NCBI RefSeq assembly: GCF_008642315.1
Contig: NZ_CP029192.1
Location: 8,060,001-8,124,000 of the forward strand
Direction of reading: 5' to 3'
Origin: Streptomyces venezuelae
GTDB lineage: Bacteria > Actinomycetota > Actinomycetes > Streptomycetales > Streptomycetaceae
DNA length: 64,000 nt
This document shows positions 8,485 to 16,533 of the stretch, in pieces. Position 1 is the stretch's first letter. Each line of letters begins with the position of its first letter. The notes beneath the pieces were generated by a model. It worked only from the letters and a program-made list of their open reading frames with translations. It did not search any database and was not told the origin of the DNA. The position numbers were made by a program, and so were the translations under genes.

Positions 8485-9384
8485 ATGCGGACGCGACCCA
8501 CGTTGACCTGGGAGCCGCGGGGTGACCTGCCTCCGGCCTCGACCGACCTCTCGGCGGTCGTCGCCGCGGTGCGTGCGGGAGGCGTCGTCGTGCTCAGCGG
8601 AGCGGGCCTCTCGACGGAGTCCGGCATCCCGGACTACCGCGGGGAGAACGGCTCGTTCCGGCGCAACCACGTGCCCATGACGTTCCAGGAATTCACCGGC
8701 GGCGAGGACGCGCGCCGGCGGTACTGGGCGCGCAGTCAGCTCGGCCGGCGGTCCATGGCGGGGGCCCGCCCGAACGCGGGACACCGCGCGGTGGCGGCCC
8801 TGGCCGAAGCTGGCCTCGTCACCGGTGTGATCACGCAGAACGTCGACGGCCTGCAGCAGGCCGCCGGAGCGCCGAACGTGGTGGAGCTCCACGGCAGCCT
8901 GGACCGTGTCATCTGCCTGGACTGCGGCGCGGCAGGCGACCGTGCGACGCTCGACGACCGGCTGCGCCGGGCGAACCCCGGCTTCGAGGAGGTCGCCGCC
9001 CGGCACCGTGCGGCGCAGGTGAACCCGGATGGCGACGTGGATCTGCCCGACGAGGCGGTCAGCGGATTCCGGACCGTGGCGTGCACGGTCTGCGGCACCG
9101 GTGTGCTCAAGCCGGACGTGGTGTTCTTCGGCGAGAACGTCCCGCCCGAGCGGGTGGCCGTATGCCGAGGCCTCATCGACGGAGCGAGCGCGGTACTGGT
9201 CCTCGGCTCGTCCCTGACGGTCATGTCCGGCCTCCGCTTCGTGCGCCGGGCCGCACAGTCCGGCACCCCGGTCCTGATCGTGAACCAGGGCCCCACCCGC
9301 GGCGACGGCCTGGCCACCCGCGTCGACCTCCCCCTGGGCCGCGCCCTCACCGACGTGGTGCGGCAGGTCCTGCCCTCCGCCTGA
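8485..9384 (+). CDS. NAD-dependent protein deacylase (sirtuin, SIR2 family)
   Basis: The 299-residue protein carries the sirtuin motifs: GAGLSTESGIPDYRG (NAD-binding, about 36-50), TQNVDGLQQAAG (about 116-127), the catalytic His in VELHGS, two Cys pairs of a zinc site (CLDCG and CTVCG), and FFGENV. It should remove acyl groups from lysines using NAD, in the cytosol. A Gly-rich NAD-binding segment (VLGSSLTV) and a final VN-type strand (LIVNQGPT) are present. The spacing between Cys pairs is long (about 60 residues), as in some actinobacterial members. No operon partner is evident. Confidence 0.9.
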   Translation: MRTRPTLTWEPRGDLPPASTDLSAVVAAVRAGGVVVLSGAGLSTESGIPDYRGENGSFRRNHVPMTFQEFTGGEDARRRYWARSQLGRRSMAGARPNAGHRAVAALAEAGLVTGVITQNVDGLQQAAGAPNVVELHGSLDRVICLDCGAAGDRATLDDRLRRANPGFEEVAARHRAAQVNPDGDVDLPDEAVSGFRTVACTVCGTGVLKPDVVFFGENVPPERVAVCRGLIDGASAVLVLGSSLTVMSGLRFVRRAAQSGTPVLIVNQGPTRGDGLATRVDLPLGRALTDVVRQVLPSA

Positions 9385-9480
9385 CACGGATCCGGGCGCG
9401 ACGGCCGCCGGAGTTGGACATCCCCGGCCCACGTCTGGCAACGTCGCCCGTCCGTTACCGGATCCGAGGGGAGAACCACG

Positions 9481-9702
9481 ATGATCGAAGTGAGCACCCG
9501 CAGCGTCAAGGAAGCAGCCGCCGCCGAGCAGCTGCGCGCCGACACCACGACGCTCGACATTCCCAAGGGTTTCGACCTCTGGACGCCCGAGGAGATCGCG
9601 GACTGGCTCGACACCGTCGAGAACGACCCGCAGGTCTCCGACACGGACTTCTACGCGGCCCAGCAGGCCGTCCAGCGCGTGCTGGACGGCGAGAACGCGT
9701 GA
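9481..9702 (+). CDS. Small acidic conserved-type hypothetical protein
   Basis: The 73-residue protein is acidic and soluble, with a central FDLWTPEEIADWLDTVENDPQ segment and a C-terminal helix. A GAGGGGAGAA site precedes the ATG. I do not recognise the family. It ends 15 bp before the convergent response-regulator gene. Confidence 0.55.
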   Translation: MIEVSTRSVKEAAAAEQLRADTTTLDIPKGFDLWTPEEIADWLDTVENDPQVSDTDFYAAQQAVQRVLDGENA

Positions 9703-9717
9703 CCTGACGGCCCGGCG

Positions 9718-10425
9718 CTAGGGCGCCGGGCCGGTGCGCGGGCGGGCGGGAGGCGGCTGCGGCACGCGGGCGAAGCCGGTCCGGTAGGCGAGCGCGACGA
9801 GCTGCGCGCGGTGATGGACGCCGAGCTTGTGCATGATGCGCTGGACGAAGGTGCGGACGGTCAGCGGGCTGACGAACAGACGCTCGGCGATCTCGTCGTT
9901 GGTCAGGCCCTCGGCCGCGCACAACAGCACCTCCTGCTCGCGGGGGGTGAGGTGGTCCATCTCGCGCGGGGATGCCTCGGGGCGGTCGGGTCCTGCTGCG
10001 GCGAGGTAGCGGGTGACCACCGTGTGGGTGGCGAGCGGAGAGAGCACCATGTCTCCGGCGGCGACGGTACGGATGGCGGCGAGGAACTCGGCGGGTCCGA
10101 CGCCCTTGCCGAGGAACCCGCTCACCCCCGCGCGCAGGGCGCGGGTGATGTGGTCGCCGGTCTCGAAGGTGGTCAGGATCAGCACGCGGGTGCCGTCGAG
10201 CCGCGGGTCGGCGGAGATCTGCTCGGCGGCGGACAGACCGTCCTTGTGGGGCATGCGGATGTCCATGACCACGACGTCGGGTGCGGTGCTGCGGGCCAGA
10301 CGCACCGCCTCTTCGCCGTCGCCCGCGGTGGCGACGACTTCGAGGCCGTCGGCGGCGTCGATGAGGACCCGGAAGGTCCCGGTGAGGAGCGCCTGGTCGT
10401 CGGCGAGCAGCACGCGGATGGTCAC
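9718..10425 (-). CDS. NarL/LuxR-family response regulator
   Basis: The 235-residue protein has a receiver domain at residues 1-120 (acidic pair in LLADDQ, phospho-acceptor Asp in VVVMDIRMP, conserved Lys in GFLGKG). A GerE-type HTH follows at about 155-215 (LTPREQEVLLCAAEGLTNDEIAERLFVSPLTVRTFVQRIMHKLG). It overlaps the kinase gene by 4 nt (GTGA), so the pair forms a two-component system. The most obvious candidate target is the MMPL exporter upstream; this is inferred from location. Confidence 0.9.
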   Translation of the reverse strand: MTIRVLLADDQALLTGTFRVLIDAADGLEVVATAGDGEEAVRLARSTAPDVVVMDIRMPHKDGLSAAEQISADPRLDGTRVLILTTFETGDHITRALRAGVSGFLGKGVGPAEFLAAIRTVAAGDMVLSPLATHTVVTRYLAAAGPDRPEASPREMDHLTPREQEVLLCAAEGLTNDEIAERLFVSPLTVRTFVQRIMHKLGVHHRAQLVALAYRTGFARVPQPPPARPRTGPAP

Positions 10426-11699
10426 GGGGCGTCCCTGAGTGCGGTCGGCGGCGGGCCGGGAGCGGTGCGGGTGGGCAGCTCGGCCCGCACCTCGAAGCCC
10501 GCCCCGCCGCGGGGGTGGGCGTGCAGGTGTCCGCCGACGGCGTGGGCCCGCTCGCGCATGCCGATCAGCCCGTACCCGTACCCGGCCACGCCCCGCGACG
10601 GGGGGAACGCGGGGGCCGGGCCGTCGTCGGTGACGGTCAGGGTCAGCCGGTCGGCGGTGTAGTGGAGGTGTACGGCGGCGGTGGTGGTCAGGGCGTGCTT
10701 GGAGACGTTGGTGAGTGCCTCCTGGGTGATGCGGTAGGCGGTGAGGCCGACGCCGGGCGACAGCGGCCGGGCCTCGCCCTCGCGGGTGAGGGTGACGGTC
10801 AGGCCGACGCTCTCGAAGGACGCGAGCAGGTCGGACAGTTGCGCAAGCCCCGGCGCGGGCTCGGTCGACCCGGCGGGGTCGTCGTGTTCGCGCAACAGGC
10901 CCACGGTCGCCTTCAGTTCGCCCAGAGCGGCGGTGAGGGTGGCGGTGAGGCTGCCGGTGACCTCGGCCGCCGCGTCGGGGCGGGTGGCGAGGAGGTAGTC
11001 GGCGGTGGCGGCCTGGGCGTGGGCCAGGGTGATGTGGTGGGCGACGACGTCGTGCAGCTCGCGGGCGATGCGCATCCGCTCGGCGCCCACCCGGCGGCGG
11101 GCCTCCTCCTCGCGGGTGTGCTCGGCCATCTCCGCGCGGGCCTCGACAGCCGTGACGTAGTCGCGGCGGCTGCGCAGCGCGTCCGCCACGGCGGCCGGCA
11201 AGAGGGTGACGGCGGCCAGGCCCACCTGGTCCGGCCGCAGCTGCGGCTCGCCCGGCGACCACAGGACGGACGTGGCCAGCAGCACCGCCGCCGCGGCGGC
11301 GGAACAACGGGCCGCGGTGCGCCCGTCGGTGCGCCAGGCCAGCGAGGCGAGCGCCGCCATCACGGGGCCCGTGAGGGTGGAGCCGAACTCGTACCCGTGA
11401 GAAGGGCCGAGCGCGCCGAGGACCGCGGTGGAGCCGGTTGCCATGGTCACGGTCAGGCGCGGGTGGGTGCGGCGCAGCAGCAGCGCGGCGCACGCCAGGA
11501 CAGCGACCGCGGCGGCGGCCGGCGGGGGCCGGCGCACGATGCGGGGTGGCTCCGCCATCGTGGTGGTCAGCACCGCCAGCACGCACAGGGCCGCGGCGAC
11601 GGCGATGTCGAAGGCGCCGGGGTGGCGCTGGGCCCATGACCGGATCTCAGCGATGATCTCTGCTCCTTCCTCGACGGGTCCTCGACGTGTCCTAGGCAT
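10422..11699 (-). CDS. Sensor histidine kinase (HisKA_3 type)
   Basis: The 425-residue protein has an N-terminal membrane region of about five hydrophobic segments (residues about 30-175) with little extracellular sequence. An H-box follows (ERMRIARELHDVVAHHITL; the His after EL is phosphorylated), then an HATPase domain (ITQEALTNVSKHA N-box, VTDDGPAP, GYGYGLIGMRERA). This is the intramembrane-sensing layout common in NarL-type pairs. The ATG at 11699 is the most likely start, but its ribosome binding site is weak. Its likely partner is the adjacent response regulator. Confidence 0.85.
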   Translation of the reverse strand: MPRTRRGPVEEGAEIIAEIRSWAQRHPGAFDIAVAAALCVLAVLTTTMAEPPRIVRRPPPAAAAVAVLACAALLLRRTHPRLTVTMATGSTAVLGALGPSHGYEFGSTLTGPVMAALASLAWRTDGRTAARCSAAAAAVLLATSVLWSPGEPQLRPDQVGLAAVTLLPAAVADALRSRRDYVTAVEARAEMAEHTREEEARRRVGAERMRIARELHDVVAHHITLAHAQAATADYLLATRPDAAAEVTGSLTATLTAALGELKATVGLLREHDDPAGSTEPAPGLAQLSDLLASFESVGLTVTLTREGEARPLSPGVGLTAYRITQEALTNVSKHALTTTAAVHLHYTADRLTLTVTDDGPAPAFPPSRGVAGYGYGLIGMRERAHAVGGHLHAHPRGGAGFEVRAELPTRTAPGPPPTALRDAP

Positions 11700-11718
11700 G
11701 GATTCGACGGTTGACGGC

Positions 11719-11762
11719 CCGGCCCCGGGCACCCGCAGGGGTTCGCGGGCGCCGGGGGCCGG
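11719..11762 (-). terminator. Long hairpin between the MMPL gene and the kinase gene
   Basis: Bases 11719-11736 pair with 11745-11762 at 16 of 18 positions around an 8-nt loop, just after the MMPL stop codon. It would end or attenuate MMPL transcription, leaving the kinase partly dependent on its own promoter. Confidence 0.6.
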
Positions 11763-11770
11763 TACGGCGG

Positions 11771-13972
11771 TCAGGCGTTCACCGACTCCTCCCGGGGGCT
11801 GGTGGGTTCCGCGGCCAGAGCGCGGGTGAGCTTCTCGCCCTCGATGTCGAGGTCGGGCAGGATGCGGTCCAGCCACCTCGGCAGCCGCCACGCGGCGTTG
11901 CCCAGCAGGGCGAGCGCGGCGGGGACGATGGTCATGCGGACGACGAACGCGTCGAAGAGGACGGCCGCGGCCAGGCCCAGACCGAGCATCTTGATCATGG
12001 AGTCGGTCATGCCGATGAAGCCTGCGAAGACGGCGATCATGATGACGGCCGCGGCCACGACGACGCGGGCGCTGTGCCGGAAGCCGGTGACGATGGCCTG
12101 GGCAGGCGATGCGCCGTGGACGTACGCCTCGCGGACGCGGGTCACGAGGAACACCTCGTAGTCCATGGCCAGGCCGAAGACCACACCGATCAGGAAGATC
12201 GGCATCATGCTCATCACCGGCCCGGTCTGGGCGACGCCGAGCTGGTCGGCGAGCCAGCCCCACTGGAAGACCGCGACGATCACGCCGAAGGACGCGGCGA
12301 CCGAGAGCAGGAAGCCGAGTGCCGCCTTGAGCGGGACGAGGACGGAGCGGAAGACGACCATCAGCAGCAGGACCGCCAGGCCCACCACGACCGCGAGGTA
12401 GGGGGCGAGGGCGGCGGTGACCTTGGTGGAGACGTCGATGTTCATCGCGGTCTGCCCGGTCACCCACATGGACGCGCCGGTCTCGGCCTTCAGCTCCGGG
12501 GCCGAGGCGCGGATGGTCCGCACCAGGTCCTTGGTCGCGCCTGCGGCCGGTCCGGTGCTGGGTACGGCGGCGATGGTCGCGGTGTCACCGGTCTTGTTGA
12601 AGGTGGCGGGGGACACCTCCGCGATCCCCTCGGTGGCGGACAGGGCGCCGCGGGCCCTGGCGGCGGCGCCCTTGGCGTCGTCGGCGTCCTTGGCGTCGAC
12701 GACGACGGTGAGGGGGCCGTTGAAGCCGGGGCCGAAGCCGTCGGCGAGCGCGTCGTAGGCGCGGCGCTGGGTGGTGGAGGTGGGCTGCGCCTCGTCGCCG
12801 GGCAGGCCGAGCCGCAGGTCCAGGGCCGGTATCGCGACGATGCCCAGGCCCGCCACGCTCAGCAGGAGCGTCGCCAGCGGGCGGCGGACGACCAGGCGGG
12901 CCCACCGGCTGCCCGCGGGCTCCTTGCCCCGCCCGACCGCGGGCGCGGCGGAGGCGGGGGCGTGGCGCCGGGTACGGGGCAGGACGGCCTGGGGGAAGAA
13001 GCCGAGCAGGGCGGGCAGCAGCGTCAGGGCGACGAGGACGGCGATGACGACGGTCCCGGCGGCGGCCAGACCCATGTCGGTCAGCATCGGCACCCCGGCC
13101 ACCGACAGGCCGGCCAGCGCGATGACGACGGTGGCGCCGGCGAAGACGACGGCGGATCCGGCGGTGCCCACCGCCCGGCCCGCGGCCTCCTCCGCGCCCT
13201 GCCCCTCGGCTCGTTCCGCGCGGTAGCGGGAGACGATGAACAGGGCGTAGTCGATGCCCACGGCCAGGCCCAGCATCAGGGCCAGGGTGATCGTCGTAGT
13301 GGACATGCCGGCGGCGACGATGGCGCACACCCCGGCGCCGAGCCCGATCAGGGCGGTGACCAGGGGAAGGCCCGCGGCGACCAGTGCGCGGAAGGTGATG
13401 AACAGCACCAGCGCGGCGACCGCGATGCCGATCAGCTCGGTGATCCCGCCGAGTTCGGGCCCGCCGTCGACGGCCGACCCGCCGACCTCCACGGTCAGCC
13501 CCGCCGCCCGGCCGTCCTCGACCGCCTCCAGCAGAGCGGCGGACGTCGCCTCGCTCAGGTCGTCGCCGGAGGCGCTGTAGGTGACGGTCGCGAATGCGGT
13601 ACCGGAGTCCTCGCTGACGGCCTCCGGCGCGAACGGGTTCGAGGCGTCCTTCACCTGCTCGCCGCGCGCCACGGTGTCGACGACCTTCTCGACGGCCGCC
13701 CGGTTCTCGCGGGCGGTCACCTTCTGCCCGTCGGGCGCGGCGAACACGATCCGCGCGTCCGCGCCCTCGGCGTTGTCGCCGGGGAAGCGCTCGTCGAGCA
13801 GGTCGAACGCCTTCTGCGACTCGGTGCCCGGGATGGAGAACCCGTCCTCCTCCGCGGCCGGAGCGCTGAGAGCGGCGAACGAGCAGGCCGCCAGGACCGC
13901 CACCCACAGCAGAGCGAAGCAGCGGCGCTGCCGGAAGGACAACCGGCCGAGCCGATAGAGCAGGGAAGCCAT
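11771..13972 (-). CDS. MMPL-family RND exporter
   Basis: The 733-residue protein has the two-fold MMPL layout. There is one N-terminal membrane helix (RRCFALLWVAVLAACSFAAL), a periplasmic-type domain of about 150 residues, five or six helices including a GxxxD-type motif (LMLGLAVGIDYALFIVSRYR), a second soluble domain and a second helix bundle (IFLIGVVFGLAMDYEVFLVTRVREA). Family members export lipids or drugs using proton flow. The ATG at 13972 has GGAG 7 nt upstream and gives the usual MASLLYRLGRLS start. An upstream ATG at 14137 would add an unusual Arg-rich extension. Two tetO-like sites lie in the promoter region. Confidence 0.85.
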   Translation of the reverse strand: MASLLYRLGRLSFRQRRCFALLWVAVLAACSFAALSAPAAEEDGFSIPGTESQKAFDLLDERFPGDNAEGADARIVFAAPDGQKVTARENRAAVEKVVDTVARGEQVKDASNPFAPEAVSEDSGTAFATVTYSASGDDLSEATSAALLEAVEDGRAAGLTVEVGGSAVDGGPELGGITELIGIAVAALVLFITFRALVAAGLPLVTALIGLGAGVCAIVAAGMSTTTITLALMLGLAVGIDYALFIVSRYRAERAEGQGAEEAAGRAVGTAGSAVVFAGATVVIALAGLSVAGVPMLTDMGLAAAGTVVIAVLVALTLLPALLGFFPQAVLPRTRRHAPASAAPAVGRGKEPAGSRWARLVVRRPLATLLLSVAGLGIVAIPALDLRLGLPGDEAQPTSTTQRRAYDALADGFGPGFNGPLTVVVDAKDADDAKGAAARARGALSATEGIAEVSPATFNKTGDTATIAAVPSTGPAAGATKDLVRTIRASAPELKAETGASMWVTGQTAMNIDVSTKVTAALAPYLAVVVGLAVLLLMVVFRSVLVPLKAALGFLLSVAASFGVIVAVFQWGWLADQLGVAQTGPVMSMMPIFLIGVVFGLAMDYEVFLVTRVREAYVHGASPAQAIVTGFRHSARVVVAAAVIMIAVFAGFIGMTDSMIKMLGLGLAAAVLFDAFVVRMTIVPAALALLGNAAWRLPRWLDRILPDLDIEGEKLTRALAAEPTSPREESVNA

Positions 13973-14108
13973 GAAGGCACTCCAGTCGAAGAGGAGGACG
14001 AGGTCGCCGCGGCCGCCCGGTGCGCGCCGAGCGCGCTGCGGTCCGAGGCTCGCCCTCCATCGTTCGCGGCGGGCGCCCCCGCGTCGTCCTGCGCCTGCCG
14101 ACACCCGC

Positions 14109-14130
14109 CCGTACTGCAGCCGCAGTACGG
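14109..14130 (-). promoter_or_regulatory. Hairpin in the MMPL 5' leader
   Basis: CCGTACTGC (14109-14117) and GCAGTACGG (14122-14130) form a perfect 9-bp stem with a 4-nt loop. If transcription starts near the TTGACA element at 14205-14210, the hairpin lies in a roughly 200-nt untranslated leader. It may act in RNA or as a protein site; neither is shown. Confidence 0.45.
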
Positions 14131-14155
14131 CAGCCATGCGACGAGCCCCCCCCGT

Positions 14156-14210
14156 AATCTATCGGTGATTGATTCCCTGCCAGATTCTTCTATCGCTGAT
14201 AGATTGTCAA
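14156..14210 (-). promoter_or_regulatory. Two tetO-like operators overlapping a TTGACA promoter element
   Basis: Site 1 is AATCTATC-GGT-GATTGATT (14156-14174); its arms match with one mismatch. Site 2 is TCTATC-GCT-GATAGA (14189-14203), a perfect dyad. Their centres are 31 bp apart. The core CTATCG.TGATAG closely resembles the classical tet operator CTATCA.TGATAG, also present as two copies about 30 bp apart in Tn10. On the minus strand a perfect -35 TTGACA (14210-14205) precedes site 2. A TetR-type repressor of the MMPL exporter is expected; none is adjacent. Confidence 0.6.
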
Positions 14211-14240
14211 TGCGGCGCCCGCCCGCACGCAGCCGGGTTC

Positions 14241-14849
14241 TCAGGGCAGGCGCAGCGCCCGCAGCACACCGTCGTGGGTGTGGGGCGTGCCTGCCGGGGG
14301 CGGAGTCGTGCGGGGGCGGTCCTCGTCGGTCAGGACGGTCCAGGACGCGGCGTCGAGGAGCGGGGCGATGTCCTGGGACCAGTAGTAGTCCGCGGGGTCG
14401 AAGTCCTCCGGACCGTGTCCGGCCAGGTCCGCGAGCGTGTGCGTGACGAAGAGGAGCGTGCCGCCCGGGGCGACGGCGTCCAGGAGGCCGCGCAGCGCCG
14501 CGTCGTCCTGTCGGCGGAGCGGGAAGTACTGGAGCGATACGAGGTCGTAGGCGCCCGCCCGGGGCGGGGCGCTGGAGAGGTCCGTCCTCTCCCAGGTCAC
14601 GCGTCCTTCGAGGCCCTCGGCCGCGACCGTCGTGGCCGCGCGGCGCAGGGCGACCTCGGAGATGTCGACCGCGGTCACCCGCCAGCCCTGCCGGGCCAGC
14701 CACAGCGCGTCGGCGCCTTCGCCGCATCCGACGTCCAGCGCCCGGCCCGGCGGCAGGCCGGGGATCTCCGTCGTCAGCACCCCGTTGGGGTTGCCGCTGA
14801 AGAGCTGGTCGCGGCTGCGGTACATGTCGTCCCAGTGTGCGGCGTCCAC
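14241..14849 (-). CDS. Class I SAM-dependent methyltransferase (TehB-like)
   Basis: The 202-residue protein has a Rossmann methyltransferase core: ALDVGCGEGADALWLA (motif I, about 38-53), VTAVDIS (motif II) and YDLVSLQYFPL (motif IV). The N-terminal HWDDMYRSRDQLFSGNPN is common in TehB/thiopurine-type enzymes. The C-terminus may include a ligand lid. The GTG at 14849 gives the typical start; a longer frame from 14969 adds an unlikely basic extension. The substrate is unknown. It is read divergently from nothing obvious and ends near the tetO-like sites. Confidence 0.75.
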   Translation of the reverse strand: MDAAHWDDMYRSRDQLFSGNPNGVLTTEIPGLPPGRALDVGCGEGADALWLARQGWRVTAVDISEVALRRAATTVAAEGLEGRVTWERTDLSSAPPRAGAYDLVSLQYFPLRRQDDAALRGLLDAVAPGGTLLFVTHTLADLAGHGPEDFDPADYYWSQDIAPLLDAASWTVLTDEDRPRTTPPPAGTPHTHDGVLRALRLP

Positions 14850-14982
14850 GGCACCCGGTCCTCTCGTCGGTTCCTCGGTGAGGGGAGGGGGCACTGCAAG
14901 CCGCCTCCGTCCGACGTCAACGTGCGCCTTGTGGTCGCCGCGAAGCAACCTTCTTTGCCGGAAGTGCAAGAGGTGTGAGGGT

Positions 14983-15040
14983 GGCGGGGGCGTATCTGCG
15001 CAGCCACGCCGAGCGGTCAGGCTGCTGCGCAGCCCCCGCC
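14983..15040 (-). terminator. Hairpin after the Ser/Gly-rich gene
   Basis: GGCGGGGGC (14983-14991) pairs with GCCCCCGCC (15032-15040), and inside it CTGCGCAG at 14996-15003 can pair with the copy at 15025-15032. It begins 7 bp after the minus-strand stop codon. Confidence 0.5.
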
Positions 15041-15046
15041 GACCAG

Positions 15047-15622
15047 TCAGGCGGAGACGGGCAGCGCCTGCGGACCCACCTCGCAGTGCTCCACCACCTC
15101 GGCGAGGCCGCCGCCGCCGACCTCAACCCGGGCCGTCGCCTCGCCGTTCCAGGGGGCCTTGACCTTCTCGGACTGCTCGATGACGGTGATGCCGTCGGCG
15201 TCCACGAACGTGACGGATACCCAGAAGCGGCCCGCCTTGCCGTTCTTGTTCGTGACCTTGACCGTCGCGTACGGGACTGCCTTCGTCGCGCAGCGCACCA
15301 ACTTCGCCGTCGCGTCCCGCGTACGTTTGCCTCCCGACCCGGAAGTGCCGGTGCCGGTGGAGTCGTCGGTCGGCAGCCGCCTGTGCGTGCCGTTGCGGCC
15401 CCGGTCCCTGCTGCTGTCGCCGCTTCCGCCGCTGCCGTACAGGTCGTCATCGTCGTCGTAGCCCGAACCCGACGTCGACGAACCGCCCGACGTCGACGAC
15501 CCCGACGTACCCGAGCTGTTCGACGACGAACTGTCGTGGTCCTGGCTCGAGTTGCTGCAACCCCCGCCGCCACCGCCGCCGTGACGGCTTCCGCCGCCGT
15601 GGGACACCAGCGAGACGTGCAT
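15047..15622 (-). CDS. Ser/Gly-rich protein with FxLYD-like C-terminal domain, probably 5' truncated
   Basis: The 191-residue reading starts at an ATG at 15622. It has a His/Gly/Ser/Asp-rich low-complexity stretch (about 8-90) and a folded C-terminal domain (about 105-185: VKVTNKNGKAGRFWVSVTF). That domain resembles those of secreted actinobacterial proteins, often lipoproteins. No signal peptide is present, although GGGGCSNSS looks like the region just after a lipobox. Sequence immediately upstream reads, on the other strand, as xanthine dehydrogenase. I infer that a deletion removed the original start and signal peptide. Confidence 0.5.
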   Translation of the reverse strand: MHVSLVSHGGGSRHGGGGGGGCSNSSQDHDSSSSNSSGTSGSSTSGGSSTSGSGYDDDDDLYGSGGSGDSSRDRGRNGTHRRLPTDDSTGTGTSGSGGKRTRDATAKLVRCATKAVPYATVKVTNKNGKAGRFWVSVTFVDADGITVIEQSEKVKAPWNGEATARVEVGGGGLAEVVEHCEVGPQALPVSA

Positions 15623-16046
15623 CCTGCGCGGCGTGCACGCCGCGGACGCGGGCCGGGTCCTGAACCCGCTGCAGTGCCGCGGACAGGTCGAGGGCGCGGT
15701 CGCCCAGGCGCTGGGTGCCACGCCCTTCGAGAACGTGCGTCTCGATGGACGCGGGGAGGTGACCACGGCGGCCTTCCGTCAGTACCGCTTCCCGCACTTC
15801 GCCGACGTGCCGCGCATCGAGGTCCACTTCGCGGAGACGACCGACACGATCGGCCCGCTGGGAGCCGAGTCGATGAGAGAGAGCCCCTTCAACCCGGTGG
15901 CCCCCGCCTTCGCCACCGCCCCGCGCGACGCCACCGGCATCCGGTTCACCGAGACGCCGACGACCAGTGACCGCGTCTGGCTGGCCCTGGACCGGCAGGG
16001 GGCGGTGGACTACGCGGCGGACCGGTCGGAGGACGGCCACACGTAG
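15609..16046 (+). pseudogene. C-terminal remnant of a xanthine-dehydrogenase-type molybdopterin subunit
   Basis: About 145 codons read as the last fifth of a molybdopterin-binding oxidoreductase subunit (normally about 700-750 residues). Diagnostic stretches are GVHAADAGRVLNPLQCRGQVEG, QALGA, YRFPHFADVPRIEV, MRESPFNPVAPA and RDATGIRFTETP. Similarity begins near 15,615, directly at the start of the minus-strand Ser/Gly-rich gene. No upstream part, FAD subunit or 2Fe-2S subunit is present. The tail overlaps the convergent Pyr_excise gene by 37 bp. It cannot make an active enzyme. Confidence 0.75.
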
Positions 16047-16480
16047 GGCAGGTCGTCGGGGACACCGGGGAAGAGCGGGGCATAGACCTCCGGTGCCTTG
16101 CGTACCAGCGCCGACTGATGGCTGCGGTGGAAGGCCGGGTCCCCGAGCCAGGGCGGCAGTTCGCCCTCGTCGGCGAGCTCCTCCTGGGCGCGCACGGCGG
16201 TGTCCGGGCGGTGCCGGGTGAAGTCGGTGACGAGGGTGGTGGCGCAGGTGTCGGTGCGGCCCTCCGCCACCCACACCGCGCACACGTCGAGGCCGTAGCG
16301 GACGAGGGCCTCCTCATAGCCGGTCCACATGCGGACGGCGGGGTGGTGGCGCCAGCCGTAGCCGGGCACGGTCAGGCCGCGCAGCACCTGCAGCGCCTCG
16401 ACGCGCTGTTTGCCCAGGCGGGCCTGGTCGAGGGCCGCGGCGGACCGCGAGAATTCGGGGTACGGGAGGAAGGTCTGCAC
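16010..16480 (-). CDS. MSMEG_6728/Pyr_excise-family protein
   Basis: The 156-residue protein begins MQTFLPYPEFSRSAAALDQARLGKQRVEALQVLRGL and contains GYGWRHHPAVRMWTGYEEAL. These are hallmarks of a conserved actinobacterial family related to pyrimidine-dimer DNA glycosylases (Pyr_excise). Whether it repairs DNA in this host is not known; the family link is by motif recognition. It is read toward the xanthine dehydrogenase remnant. Confidence 0.75.
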   Translation of the reverse strand: MQTFLPYPEFSRSAAALDQARLGKQRVEALQVLRGLTVPGYGWRHHPAVRMWTGYEEALVRYGLDVCAVWVAEGRTDTCATTLVTDFTRHRPDTAVRAQEELADEGELPPWLGDPAFHRSHQSALVRKAPEVYAPLFPGVPDDLPYVWPSSDRSAA

Positions 16481-16533
16481 GGTGCATCCCTACCGCGGCG
16501 GCCGCGATCCCACCCGCTTCCGCCGCGCTGCCG

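Noticed and set aside
7216..9441. Minus-strand open frame of 741 codons opposite the FUSC-like and sirtuin genes
   Set aside because: It spans two unrelated genes and a gap, with no domain and no ribosome binding site.
12585..14060. Second minus-strand frame inside the MMPL gene
   Set aside because: Arg/Gly-rich shadow of the exporter reading frame.
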